From Leptospira mtsangambouensis (GTDB lineage: Bacteria; Spirochaetota; Leptospiria; Leptospirales; Leptospiraceae), in the NCBI RefSeq assembly GCF_004770475.1, contig NZ_RQHK01000002.1, positions 1-64,000 of the forward strand: a DNA stretch of 64,000 nucleotides. Reading direction: 5' to 3'. The position numbers and the translations under genes were made by a program. Under the pieces are notes generated by a model. It was not told where the DNA came from, made no database searches, and saw nothing but the letters and a program-made list of their open reading frames with translations. Shown in pieces: positions 1-9,600 of this stretch (its first letter is position 1; each line of letters begins with the position of its first letter).

Positions 1-242
1 CTTGCTCCCTATGGGTCGCAAGCCTGTCATTTCGCGAACAATTGGTGACTAGCGGTACTATTGGATTCGTTCAATGGATTTTATTTTGTACATAAAAAAA
101 GCCAACCTTCCGGTTGGCCTTTTTTTATTGAGTTATGAGTGCTAACCCGGCAATGTCCTACTCTCCCATTGAACGAATCCAATAGTACCGCTAGTCACCA
201 ATTGTTCGCGAAATGACAGGCTTGCGACCCATAGGGAGCAAG
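1..242. repeat. 77-bp perfect inverted repeat (arms 1-77 and 166-242)
   Basis: Bases 1-77 are the exact reverse complement of 166-242; the left arm touches the window edge, so the repeat may extend further left. The 88-bp spacer holds a bidirectional terminator. Each arm contains a hairpin (CTTGC-T-CCC / GGG-TC-GCAAG) and the sequence ATTGGA-TTCG-TTCAAT, a UUCG-capped hairpin that resembles 5S rRNA helix IV/V. The arms differ in what follows them: the minus-strand copy continues into a 5S-like 3' end, the plus-strand copy does not. It looks like two convergent copies of a dispersed element. That reading is inference. Confidence 0.85.
94..126. terminator. bidirectional rho-independent terminator
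   Basis: A perfect 7-bp GC-rich stem (GCCAACC at 101-107, TTCC loop, GGTTGGC at 112-118) is flanked by an A run on the left and a T run on the right. It can therefore stop transcripts from either side. It lies between the two arms of the inverted repeat, as expected for convergent transcription of the two copies. Confidence 0.85.
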
Positions 243-300
243 ACTCGGACACTCGCCCGCGGAGCGGAACAGCGAGTGGGGGCGGGAAGTAGGACATCGC
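147..300 (-). other. 5S-rRNA-like 3' domain in a structured, possibly transcribed element
   Basis: Read on the minus strand, the segment ends with GGGAGAGTAGGACATTGCCG, which matches the conserved 3' end of bacterial 5S rRNA. It is preceded by GCGGTACT and a UUCG hairpin, as in 5S helices IV/V. Upstream the match to 5S is poor: the central part between GAACA and GGTACT is about 13 nt short, and the 5' half is replaced by hairpins (CACTCGC at 250-256 with GCGAGTG at 272-278). The two ends (150-167 and 284-300) can pair over about 17 bp. It could be a 5S pseudogene, a 5S-derived repeat or a small structured RNA. A functional 5S gene is unlikely. Confidence 0.5.
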
Positions 301-325
301 TTTAGTTTGTCATTATCGTTTATTG

Positions 326-355
326 AAGGCGTTCCATTAGTTGAGCGCCTTTTTT
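326..355 (+). terminator. rho-independent terminator
   Basis: A 6-bp stem (AAGGCG at 326-331, CGCCTT at 346-351) with a 14-nt loop is followed by a T run. It ends whatever is transcribed rightward through the repeat region. From 356 to 586 I see no gene and no convincing structure apart from the upstream region of the sensor kinase. Confidence 0.65.
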
Positions 356-586
356 ATTTGTGGGTGCACTGTGTGGTCCGGATGATTGCCGGGTGGATTC
401 TACCGTTCCAAAATGTCGACTGGCAGGTTGGTTTTTTTTATAGGGAATAAAATCCATCTAGATAGAGGAGCGAATTGAAAGTTTCCTATTGAGCTCATTC
501 AAATAACTTAATTTTCTAAAAAACCAATCAACTTCGGGTCTTAAGGAAGGGATGAGATCTCTTTTTAAAAATAGGTAGATATACTC

Positions 587-2608
587 ATGTCTACGAATTG
601 TCGGTTATCGCTTGCACTTTTTTCGCAGGCGGTTTTTGTGATTGGAGTAATGGAAAATTTAATTCCGAGCGAGGTGTATTCTTCGCTAATCTTACAATAT
701 CTTTATGATGCGGTGATTGTTACGGATATGGAATTCCGAATCATCAATTGGAATTTAGCCGCTGAACGTATTTACGGATTCACTGCAAAAGAAGTGATCG
801 GGCAATACACAGGTTCTATTTTAAAAACAGAACAGAATGAAACGACAAGAGAAAGTCGGATATCGGAACTACAAACCAATGGAATTTGGCAGGGAGAGGT
901 ATACCAATACAATAAAAATTCACAAAAACTAAAAATTCGATCTGCTGCTAGTTTTTTAAAAGATAAATCAGGACATACAATTGGGCTCATTGCGATCAAC
1001 CGCGACATTACGGAAGAAAGTAAGTTCCAAGAAGAACTTGCAGATCGCGAAGAACGATTCCGCATGAGTTTTGATAATGCCGGAGTTGGAGTTTGTCTTT
1101 TGGACCTAGACGGTCGTTTTATCAGAGTGAATAAAAAACTAGAATCGATGTTAGGTTATGAATCTGACGAACTCATCGGACGAAGGTCTAATGAGTTTGC
1201 TTATGAAGAAGACAAACAGGTTTTTGATACATTTCGAGAATTGGCCCTTAGTGGTTCGAAAGAGAATATGATTTACGAAAAACGTTTTTTTTCGAAAGAT
1301 CAAAATATACTTTGGGTAGAGATTTCAAATACATTAGTGAAGGATAGGAACGGAATACCTTCCTATTTTGTGGTTCACTTAAACGATATTACAGATAGAA
1401 AAAATGCTGAGTTACATCTTCTCAATGCCAAAAAAGAAGCAGAAAGGGCAAACCAAGCAAAATCAGAATTTGTTGCCAACATGAGCCACGAAATTCGGAC
1501 TCCCTTAAACGGAGTGATTGGATTTAATGAATTATTATTAACTACTAATTTAAATTCGGACCAAAGAGAGTATGTACAAAATGCAATCAGCAGTGCACAC
1601 GGGCTTTTGGGTATCATCAATGATGTTTTAGACTTTTCAAAGATTGAAGCTGGAAAATTGGTTCTGAATGAAGTTACATCCAATTTGGAACAAATCATCA
1701 ACGATTCGTTAGGTGTTCTCAAATGGAAAGCTAATGAAAAGGGGATTGATCTCAAACTCGAAGTTGGACTCGAATTACCAAAAATTATTTTGGTGGATGC
1801 CACTAGACTACGCCAGATACTCATTAATTTGTTAGGGAATGCTGTGAAATTCACAGAATTCGGTGAGGTGGTATTAAAAGTAAGTGCGGCCCAGGCATCG
1901 CTACAAAAAACAAAATTGAAATTTAGCATTACCGATACAGGTATAGGAATTTCTGAAGAACAAAAAACTCATCTATTTCAATCCTTTTGGCAAGGAGAAT
2001 CCAATTCAACAAGAAGGTATGGTGGGACTGGGCTTGGGTTAAGAATCACAAAATCTTTGTTAGATTTGATGGGAGGAGAAATTGAAGTCCAATCCAAGTT
2101 GGGAATTGGAACGGAATTTCGATTTGTAATCGAATGTAGTGCAGGGGGCCAGGCTTCAAACCAAATAGTCTCATCAGAAAATGAACTACAAAATGAATTA
2201 TTTGCGAATATCCATCACCCCGTACTGAATGAAATTTCACCAAAAATTTTGGTGGTGGAAGACAATGAAATGAATCGTGACCTTCTCAAACGGATGATTC
2301 AGAAATACATTCCCAAGGCACAAATTCTCGAAGCCGTAGACGGACTCGAGGGAGTTCGTTTCTTTCGCGAAATAATTCCTGATTTGGTATTTATGGATGT
2401 CCAAATGCCAAATATGGATGGATTAGAAGCAGTCACAGAAATTCGCAAACAACCATCTGGTTTTTCCGTACCCATCATTGCCCTCACCGCAGGTGCCTTG
2501 TATGAAGAACGCAAAAAATGTTTTGATGTGGGAATGGACCAATTTCTGACCAAACCGATCGATATTTTAGCCCTCAATCAAATTCTATTTCGTTATTTGA
2601 ATCGATAG
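587..2608 (+). CDS. hybrid sensor histidine kinase (PAS-PAS-HisKA-HATPase-REC)
   Basis: A cytoplasmic hybrid two-component kinase of 673 residues. Two PAS domains (about 35-145 and 155-275), the second ending in NDITDRKNAE, are followed by a short coiled coil. The HisKA domain has the phospho-accepting His301 in MSHEIRTPLNG. The HATPase has an N box (LLGNAVKF), G1 (DTGIGIS) and G2 (GGTGLGLRI). A C-terminal receiver has Asp604 in FMDVQMPNMDG and a late KP. No transmembrane segment is clear, although residues 6-21 are mildly hydrophobic. An in-frame ATG at 650 (MENLIPS) would start just before the PAS domain; I keep 587 because an AGGTAG lies at suitable spacing. The signal sensed is unknown. 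Confidence 0.93.
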   Translation: MSTNCRLSLALFSQAVFVIGVMENLIPSEVYSSLILQYLYDAVIVTDMEFRIINWNLAAERIYGFTAKEVIGQYTGSILKTEQNETTRESRISELQTNGIWQGEVYQYNKNSQKLKIRSAASFLKDKSGHTIGLIAINRDITEESKFQEELADREERFRMSFDNAGVGVCLLDLDGRFIRVNKKLESMLGYESDELIGRRSNEFAYEEDKQVFDTFRELALSGSKENMIYEKRFFSKDQNILWVEISNTLVKDRNGIPSYFVVHLNDITDRKNAELHLLNAKKEAERANQAKSEFVANMSHEIRTPLNGVIGFNELLLTTNLNSDQREYVQNAISSAHGLLGIINDVLDFSKIEAGKLVLNEVTSNLEQIINDSLGVLKWKANEKGIDLKLEVGLELPKIILVDATRLRQILINLLGNAVKFTEFGEVVLKVSAAQASLQKTKLKFSITDTGIGISEEQKTHLFQSFWQGESNSTRRYGGTGLGLRITKSLLDLMGGEIEVQSKLGIGTEFRFVIECSAGGQASNQIVSSENELQNELFANIHHPVLNEISPKILVVEDNEMNRDLLKRMIQKYIPKAQILEAVDGLEGVRFFREIIPDLVFMDVQMPNMDGLEAVTEIRKQPSGFSVPIIALTAGALYEERKKCFDVGMDQFLTKPIDILALNQILFRYLNR

Positions 2609-2649
2609 ACCTTCGATTAGAGTAGCAAAAACTGATCCAACCGGCCAAT

Positions 2650-3906
2650 TTGTCCAAAATGAGACGATTTCCTTTTTTAGCTTATCTTGGTCCTGGCCTT
2701 CTTTATGCCGGAGCCGCCGTTGGTGTTTCCCATCTTGTGCAATCGACTCGGGCTGGTGCCGTATATGGATACGGATTACTTTTCGTTGTTCTTTTTGCTA
2801 ATTTGATCAAATATCCATTTTTTGTCGTCGGAACCAGATATACAATTATCACCGGTAAATCATTGTTAGATGGATACGAATCACTGGGCAGACTTCCTGT
2901 ATGGATCTTTTTTCTAATTTCAGTCGGAACAATGTGTATCATTGTCGCTACAGTAACACTTGTCACATCAGGACTATTTTCAAATCTTCTTGGAATTTCT
3001 ATGGAACCTTGGTTGCTTTGTTCTATAATTCTAATATTCTGTTTTCTTTTGCTTGCAATTGGTAAATTTGCAGCTCTCGACGGCCTAATGAAATGGATAG
3101 TGGTTTTGTTAACTATTTCAACTATTGTTGCCATGATCCTTTCATTTTACGCAGCTATACCCAAATTAGAAACAGCAGGAAAAACTTTTTCAATTTCGGA
3201 GCTTGGAGATGTTGCCTTCCTAATTGCCCTTATGGGTTGGATGCCGATTCCCATTGAGGCAGCGGTTTGGCAGTCAGATTGGACCCTAGCCAAAAAAACG
3301 CCAGATGGTAAACTTCCTCCAATGAAATATGCGATGATCGACTTTAACATCGGTTATATTGGGACTACCTTGCTTGCCGTTTGTTTTTTGGCACTGGGTG
3401 CAAACATGATGTATAATACAGGAGCAGAATTTTCTTCTCAGGCAGTCAGTTTTGCTTCTGAACTTGTTAAATTGTATACGACCGCCATTGGCTCTTGGTC
3501 TTATCCCATTATCTTAATTGCTGCATTTTTTACAATGTTCTCTACAACTCTGACTTGTTTTGATGCTTACCCCAGAGTGGTTTCAAACGCAAGTCGCAGA
3601 TTGTTCAAATCATTGGAAAAAATTCCCACAGAAAAATTATATTGGTATTGGATCCTACTTGTGGGTGTGGGTTCCATTTTGATTTTACTTTTTTTTAGAA
3701 CCAATATGAAGAGTTTGGTGGATTTTGCGACTACGGTTTCTTTTTTGAATGCCCCAGTACTTGCCCTCATTCATCACTTGATATTATTTGGAAAAGAGAT
3801 TCCTAAAGACCAAAGACCTAAACCTTGGATGAATTTACTTTCTTGGTTTGGTATTTTGTTTTTATTTGGATTCTCCATCTATTATATCAATATTACTTTT
3901 CTTTAA
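2650..3906 (+). CDS. Nramp-family-like membrane transporter with altered metal-site motifs
   Basis: A polytopic inner-membrane protein of 418 residues with about 11 hydrophobic segments. The N-terminal GPGLLYAG and a later RAGA match the first helix of Nramp (SLC11) carriers, and GWMPIPIEAAVW (196-207) matches the sixth. The canonical metal-binding residues are changed: the DPGN motif reads GVSH (25-28) and MPH reads MPI (198-200). Divergent Nramp-related proteins of this kind are usually labelled divalent metal transporters, but the substrate cannot be inferred safely. The start may be TTG at 2650 or ATG at 2659. nhaC follows 3 bp downstream, so the two carriers are probably co-transcribed. 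Confidence 0.75.
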   Translation: MSKMRRFPFLAYLGPGLLYAGAAVGVSHLVQSTRAGAVYGYGLLFVVLFANLIKYPFFVVGTRYTIITGKSLLDGYESLGRLPVWIFFLISVGTMCIIVATVTLVTSGLFSNLLGISMEPWLLCSIILIFCFLLLAIGKFAALDGLMKWIVVLLTISTIVAMILSFYAAIPKLETAGKTFSISELGDVAFLIALMGWMPIPIEAAVWQSDWTLAKKTPDGKLPPMKYAMIDFNIGYIGTTLLAVCFLALGANMMYNTGAEFSSQAVSFASELVKLYTTAIGSWSYPIILIAAFFTMFSTTLTCFDAYPRVVSNASRRLFKSLEKIPTEKLYWYWILLVGVGSILILLFFRTNMKSLVDFATTVSFLNAPVLALIHHLILFGKEIPKDQRPKPWMNLLSWFGILFLFGFSIYYINITFL

Positions 3907-3909
3907 AGT

Positions 3910-5286
3910 ATGAAGAGCGAAAAAACACACTCTATGTTTTTTTCGCTCTCTCCACTTCTTTATTTAATTCTTTCGATTCTTTTTTTTCGATTTATATGGA
4001 TTGTTCCATACCCTCATCCTTTAGCTCTATTGGTTTCTGGTTTTATTGCTTTTTTGCAACGAAGGTATCGGAAGTCCGTATTTTTAAAATCATCATTTCG
4101 TAAAAACTTTTTCTCTGTACTACCTGCCATGGAGATTCTTTTTTTTGTTGGGATGCTCATTGCTTCTTGGGCATATTCGGGAGTACTTTTAACAATGATT
4201 CAGGCAGGGATTTTGTTTTTGCAGCCTGATTATTTTTTACCATCTTTGGCAGTTGTTTCCGCCATTGCCGCGATGGTTTCTGGCTCTTCTTGGACCACCG
4301 CTGGTACGTTAGGTGTTGCGCTTATGGGAGTTGCAGAAGTCATTTCCTTTCCAGAAACAATGGCCGCTGGTGCTATTGTTTCTGGTTGTTATTTCGGAGA
4401 TAAATTGTCCCCCCTTTCCGATACAACCAATTTAGCATCTAGTTTGACTCATGTTCCTATCTGGAAACATATCCAACATATGCTAAAGACAACATGTATC
4501 AGTTTTGGGGTTGCAATTTTAGGTTTTTATATTTTAAACCTTTATGTTTTGAACTCTCATCAGAATACGGACTTATCTTTAAGACCTGGTATTATTTTTT
4601 CCCTTCCTTCCTCCAGTATTTCATGGAGCAGGTTAATCCCTGTGGTTCTTGTTTTTGGATCTTCATTTTTTAAATTGCATATTCGAATATCATTAATACT
4701 CGGAATTGTATCGGCACTTGGATTTAGTATCAATGAACTGGGTTTCGAATGGCAGACTTGGAAAACATTGGTGTTTGGATTTGAATCACATACTGGAAAC
4801 GAAGTTTTGGATCGTTTTTTAAGTGGAGGGGGAGTGGTCGCGATTCTTCCTACAGAAATATTGATTCTTTCTGCTGTTTGGTTTGGTGCTGTTGTGGAAG
4901 GATATGGTTATTTAAATGAAATATTAATCCAAATCAAAATTTGGGCCAAAGACAAATGGGACATACTTCTTTCGACTATGGGAACATCGTTCCTTTTGAA
5001 TTTGGTAACAGCAGATCAATACTTATCTCTTGTCATCCCTGCTCGTGCCTTTCGAAGTTTAGCTGAAGAAAATTCCATTCCAGAAAAAGACATCTCACGT
5101 TCATTAGAAGATTCTGGAACCATCACATCGCCACTCATTCCTTGGAACAGTTGCGGTGCCTTTATGTCTACTTCTCTTGGTGTTTCTGTGATGTCGTTTT
5201 TCCCTTTTGCTTTTTTTAATTTATTCCATGTGATCTTTTCAGTCTCACTTCTGTTAATCGCAAAAAATAAATTTAAAAGTTCGTAG
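3910..5286 (+). CDS. nhaC: Na+/H+ antiporter, NhaC family
   Basis: An inner-membrane ion antiporter of 458 residues with about 11 membrane segments. Family motifs are clear: SGSSWTTAGTLGVAL in the first half, GCYFGDKLSPLSDTTNLA just after it, and GTITSPLIPWNSCGAFM near the C-terminus. NhaC proteins exchange Na+ for H+ (or malate/lactate in MleN-type members), so the exact couple is uncertain. The ATG lies 3 bp after the stop of the Nramp-like gene, which suggests translational coupling and a joint role in ion homeostasis. Confidence 0.88.
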   Translation: MKSEKTHSMFFSLSPLLYLILSILFFRFIWIVPYPHPLALLVSGFIAFLQRRYRKSVFLKSSFRKNFFSVLPAMEILFFVGMLIASWAYSGVLLTMIQAGILFLQPDYFLPSLAVVSAIAAMVSGSSWTTAGTLGVALMGVAEVISFPETMAAGAIVSGCYFGDKLSPLSDTTNLASSLTHVPIWKHIQHMLKTTCISFGVAILGFYILNLYVLNSHQNTDLSLRPGIIFSLPSSSISWSRLIPVVLVFGSSFFKLHIRISLILGIVSALGFSINELGFEWQTWKTLVFGFESHTGNEVLDRFLSGGGVVAILPTEILILSAVWFGAVVEGYGYLNEILIQIKIWAKDKWDILLSTMGTSFLLNLVTADQYLSLVIPARAFRSLAEENSIPEKDISRSLEDSGTITSPLIPWNSCGAFMSTSLGVSVMSFFPFAFFNLFHVIFSVSLLLIAKNKFKSS

Positions 5287-5380
5287 TTGAACAAATCAAG
5301 TTCATAAAACGGAAGAGATACTCGGTTTATATAATATAATAATCTTTCTTTCTTCTATGGGTGATTTATAAATTCCATCC

Positions 5381-6199
5381 ATGTTACCAAGAATACTAGA
5401 TGAAAAGATTTTACCTTTGATCGAAGAAGCAAGAGCCAAACATGATCTCAATATTGTAAAAGAACAATTGCCTATCTGGATGGTAGACCGACTTGCCAAA
5501 AAAAGGAAAATTACGGAAGACGAAAGTTGTGAGATGGTTGTGACGATTTTGGAAGTATTTTCCAAAATGTGGACTTTAAGTCTAAACTACCATATAACGA
5601 ATGTTCTTGGCTTTTTTGTTACTTATGCCTTCAATCAGTATCGGAACAGATTCCGCAGGACCGAAATTTCTGAGTCAGGGGAATTGTATTTACAATTATG
5701 GAACTATGATCTCCCGGCAAATGAGGAGAATCCCATCGACTTTTTGGACATTGAAAACCCTTTAAAAGCGGAATTGGAAAAGTTGCCGGCAATAACGGCT
5801 CTTGTTTTGTCCTTACAGTTTGATTTGCCAATGAAACAGAATCTAAAACAACTCCTGCTTTGGAAGTTACGTGAAACGAATCATGACATTGATACTTTTT
5901 ATCGGAATCTAGATGAGAAACGGTTTCGACAACGCCAAATTTTATCCCGACTTTCTGGGATGATTACGAGGTACACTCGCAAACTCTATGAAGCAACGGA
6001 TCAGAACCGACGAAAATGGTATCTGAAACAAAAGAAACTCTGGATTTTACGAAGAACAAAAACCATCGATCGTAGTTTTCATTCGGAAAGAGAGATTGCG
6101 AAGCTCTTAGGAATTTCCAGGAAGGCAGTTCGCAACCATTTGTCACAGGGAAAACATCAACTCCGAAGGGCTGGCAAAGATTTATTGTACTATGCATAA
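5381..6199 (+). CDS. sigma-70-like / HTH regulatory protein
   Basis: A basic 272-residue protein. Its C-terminus (EREIAKLLGISRKAVRNHLS, about 236-255) is a helix-turn-helix of the sigma region 4 type, followed by QLRRAGKDL as in sigma-70 family proteins. The rest is helical and shows no recognisable region 2 with its -10-binding motif, so a functional sigma factor is not proven. It is followed 63 bp later by a STAS anti-anti-sigma protein, which hints at a regulatory pair. It could also be a DNA-binding protein that merely shares the region 4 fold. Confidence 0.6.
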   Translation: MLPRILDEKILPLIEEARAKHDLNIVKEQLPIWMVDRLAKKRKITEDESCEMVVTILEVFSKMWTLSLNYHITNVLGFFVTYAFNQYRNRFRRTEISESGELYLQLWNYDLPANEENPIDFLDIENPLKAELEKLPAITALVLSLQFDLPMKQNLKQLLLWKLRETNHDIDTFYRNLDEKRFRQRQILSRLSGMITRYTRKLYEATDQNRRKWYLKQKKLWILRRTKTIDRSFHSEREIAKLLGISRKAVRNHLSQGKHQLRRAGKDLLYYA

Positions 6200-6262
6200 A
6201 AATTTGCTTTACATTCAGCAAAATCAAAGGATCTTAATGGCAACACCACCTTCCGAAGGGTT

Positions 6263-6604
6263 ATGAAAATCAAAGTTACTAGTAAAAACGACGTGCACAT
6301 CATTAAAATTGAAGGTGCCATCAAAGCCGGAAATGAGTTCGAGCTATCTGAAAAGATTGAACAGTACATCAAAAAAGGCCAAGTCCCTAAGTTTATTATA
6401 GATTTGAAAAAGGTTCCTTTCATCAACTCAGCTGGTTTAGGAACATTTCTAAATATTTATAAACATATCGACGGCCTGAATGGTAGACTTGTATTTGCGA
6501 ACTTAAATTCCGATATCGAGAACCTAATGGAAATTACAAAACTTTCTAGTGTTTTCGAGATTTATAAAACTCTGGAAGAGGCTGAAGACTCCTTCGAATA
6601 TTAA
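6263..6604 (+). CDS. STAS-domain anti-sigma factor antagonist
   Basis: A 113-residue single-domain STAS protein of the SpoIIAA/RsbV type. The segment FIIDLKKVPFINSAGLGTF (about 44-62) carries the Ser that an anti-sigma kinase normally phosphorylates (INSAGLG). In partner switching, the unphosphorylated form frees a sigma factor by binding its anti-sigma kinase, and a SpoIIE/PP2C phosphatase resets it. A SpoIIE-type phosphatase lies at 35965 in this window, but no RsbW-like kinase is adjacent. It lies between the sigma-like gene and the AsmA-like operon, 21 bp upstream of the latter. Confidence 0.88.
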   Translation: MKIKVTSKNDVHIIKIEGAIKAGNEFELSEKIEQYIKKGQVPKFIIDLKKVPFINSAGLGTFLNIYKHIDGLNGRLVFANLNSDIENLMEITKLSSVFEIYKTLEEAEDSFEY

Positions 6605-6625
6605 TCGCGCGAGGCGATTCTACTA

Positions 6626-9600
6626 ATGAATCCAATCCTGAAGGTAAGTTTAGGAATCGCCAAAACCAAAACCTTTCGCGGACTTTTTGTCCTTTTTCTA
6701 CTTTATAAGTCTGTATTCAATTCCTTCACTGCGGACCTAATAGTTCCCGAACTTATCTCTCGTTTTACATTGGGAAGGATGGAGGGGAACTTTCGCAGTT
6801 TTTCCCTGTTTTTTGGAATTGAGATCGAAGACTTGCGGCTCTATCCAGGAGCACCCTTTGAAAACCTTCCCATGGTGGAGGCCAAACGACTTAGCCTTCG
6901 TTACAACCTTCCACTTTTGGTCTTTGGAAAACTGAGGATCACAGAAATTGGACTCACGGATGGAAAAATCCAAATAGAAGAAAGTTCGGGACGATGGAAT
7001 TTTCTTTCTTTCCTAAAACAAAACAAAGCAGAAACGAAAGAACCAGTTCCGGAACCAAAACCGCCACTCACAGAAATCAAAACCTATCTTCCGTTACAGG
7101 CTAGTGTTTACATTAATTTAGATGCAGTCGAATTCCAACTAAAAAGAGATACAGGTTCTCTCCATTTTTTTTCTGTCCGAGATCTTTCTTTACAAACGGA
7201 ATTGGAAACCAATCGATTCACATCCATTCCATTAGATCTTTCCGTCCTCAATCAAATTGATCATATTCTCCTCTCTTTGAATGCTTCCAAACCAATTCCC
7301 TTAGATTTGGATTCAACAGAATTACGCTGGAAACAAACCATTCCTCTTTCTTTACGATTTGAATGGGATAGGACTGTTTCTCCTGAAATGTTTTTGTTCA
7401 CCACAGACATTGGTAAAGATGATATCTTACTGGAAGTACGGAAAAAACCAGTTCAGTTAGGCTTACGTCTGTTATCTGATATCCACTATGATAATCAATT
7501 GGATCAAGTTAAATTGAATCAGTTGGACCTAAGAGTCCTTGGTCAATCTTGGCTTAGTTTTTCTGGTTCCATTTTGGACGTATCAAAGGAAAAACCGAAA
7601 GTAAACATCACAGTTGAAAAATCCAAAATGCAACTCACCGTTTTGCAAAGATCACTGGACCAATTATCTGGGATCATCCCTGAAATGAAATTGTCAGGGG
7701 ATCTTTCCCTTGAAGGTACAGGCATTCGCGGAGATTGGCAAAATGCGGAAGCAAATTTAAAACTAAAAGCAAATCAGTTATTCTTAAAAATAGGAAAATC
7801 AAAAGCTCATTCTATTCCTTCTGCATTAATCGACATTGTTTCCCAGTTGAACTTCGCCGATACCAAACCTCAAACTGCTGAAAAACCTTTCCCTTATATA
7901 AACGCAATCGTTATGGCACCTTCTCATATCAATTATAACGGTGCCTCATTATCTTTCTTTGGCGATTATTCCGAACCAAAAGGTTTAAATTTTCATTTAA
8001 GTGTAGATAAGCTTCAGTTAGGTGATTATGTTTCTAATTTAGGTGGAAAATTAAAAATGGATGCTGCGATTCTAGCAGAATCGTTTGTTTCACTTTCCAT
8101 TCAGACAAATGCAAAAATTGATGGTTTTCGTTACCAGTTGGATCGTTCACGTTCTCCTTCCTCTTTATTGGGCCTTAGTCTAAATACAGCTTTACTATTT
8201 GATCGACCCTTTGGTTTATCTGAAATCAAAATTTCTGACTTAAAACTCGATCAAAAAACCATTACAGGAAACAAAGCTTTAGAATTGGACTTAAGAGGAA
8301 ATGTTCAACTGGGTTCCCAACTCTCGGCAACCTTGACGCCGTTAGGTTTGAATGTGTATACATCTAATCTTTTGCTTGTTCTTCCTTTGGTATTAAAAGA
8401 AAAAGTTTCTCCGCTCCAAAACCTACTAGGAAATCATCCAAAATTAAAACTGAATGCCCGTTATTCGGGATCAGGAAACTCGAAACAAATTAAAGCAGAC
8501 TTAGGTGCGGAGTTACCAGGATTGGAATTGAAAGATTTGAAATTGGTAACTGATCTTTCTCTGTCTGGAAACGATATCAACGAAATTCTAATCAAAACTT
8601 TAAAAATAAATGCCTTTGGTGGTATTTTTAATTTTGGTCTAAGTGGTAATTTGAAAAAAACGGGGAAACCAAAACCGCCGTTAGGTCCTTATTTTGGAAA
8701 CTTAGATTTATCCTTCGGTCTTCTGTCTGCTACCAAAGAATATTTAGCAAAAGGAATTAGTTTCCAAGGAGATTTGGGATTAAACTTAAAAATTCGTGAT
8801 TATGATATCACTGGTGAATTTTTTTCTAAAGTCCCTGTGATTGCTTACAATAATCAAAAATGCCCTGGGGAACAATGCCAAGCATACCTTTTGGAAGAAG
8901 TAATCGCAAAAATTCCAATCCAACATAACCTAGCACGTAATGTTGAAGATAGTTTGATCGTTGGTGATAAGTCTATATTCATAAAAAACTATGGAAGAAG
9001 CCAACCTGCCAACCTAACAATAGGTCATGTTCTCGGAACTCATCCAAGTATACCAAATTTACCATTTGAATATGTGAAGCGCCAAAAAGAAGGTCCAGGT
9101 CTTACTGCTTCCATTGAGTATAAAGAAAATTATGCGAATATTGAATCCTTACGATCCTATTCTTTGGATGGATTGGTTCTTGGAAAAAATATGATTTTTA
9201 ACTTAGGAAATCTGGATCCTAAATCAATGGAATTTCGTGGGAATTTTCTAATTAGAGACATTGACTTAAAACAATTGATGGCTCCCAAAGTACGAGATAA
9301 AATTGATGATGGGAAATTAAAAGCAGACCTTAACATATCTGTAAGAGATTTAAGTGAACCTGTCGCCAATCTGGATTTGTTTTTTTCCATTTTTCAAATC
9401 GGCCGTGATTTCGGTAAAAGTGCTTTAAATGTTATTTCTCCGCAAAATTTCATTATTGATCGTATAACGGATAGCTATACGATCAATAAAATAGATGTAT
9501 CTTTGTCAAAAGGGTTGGTCTATGCGGATGTATATTTCAATCGATCTTTGTTATCTTTATTGGTGAACTTAGAAGATGGCAAAATTTCTCAACAGAGGAT

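Noticed and set aside
147..262. Functional 5S rRNA gene on the minus strand
   Set aside because: Only the 3' third matches 5S well; the central part is about 13 nt short and the 5' half is not complementary in the 5S manner. Kept as a 5S-like element.
1375..1929. 184-residue minus-strand open frame inside the hybrid kinase gene
   Set aside because: It is antisense to the HisKA/HATPase region, whose motifs are intact; its translation shows no family features.
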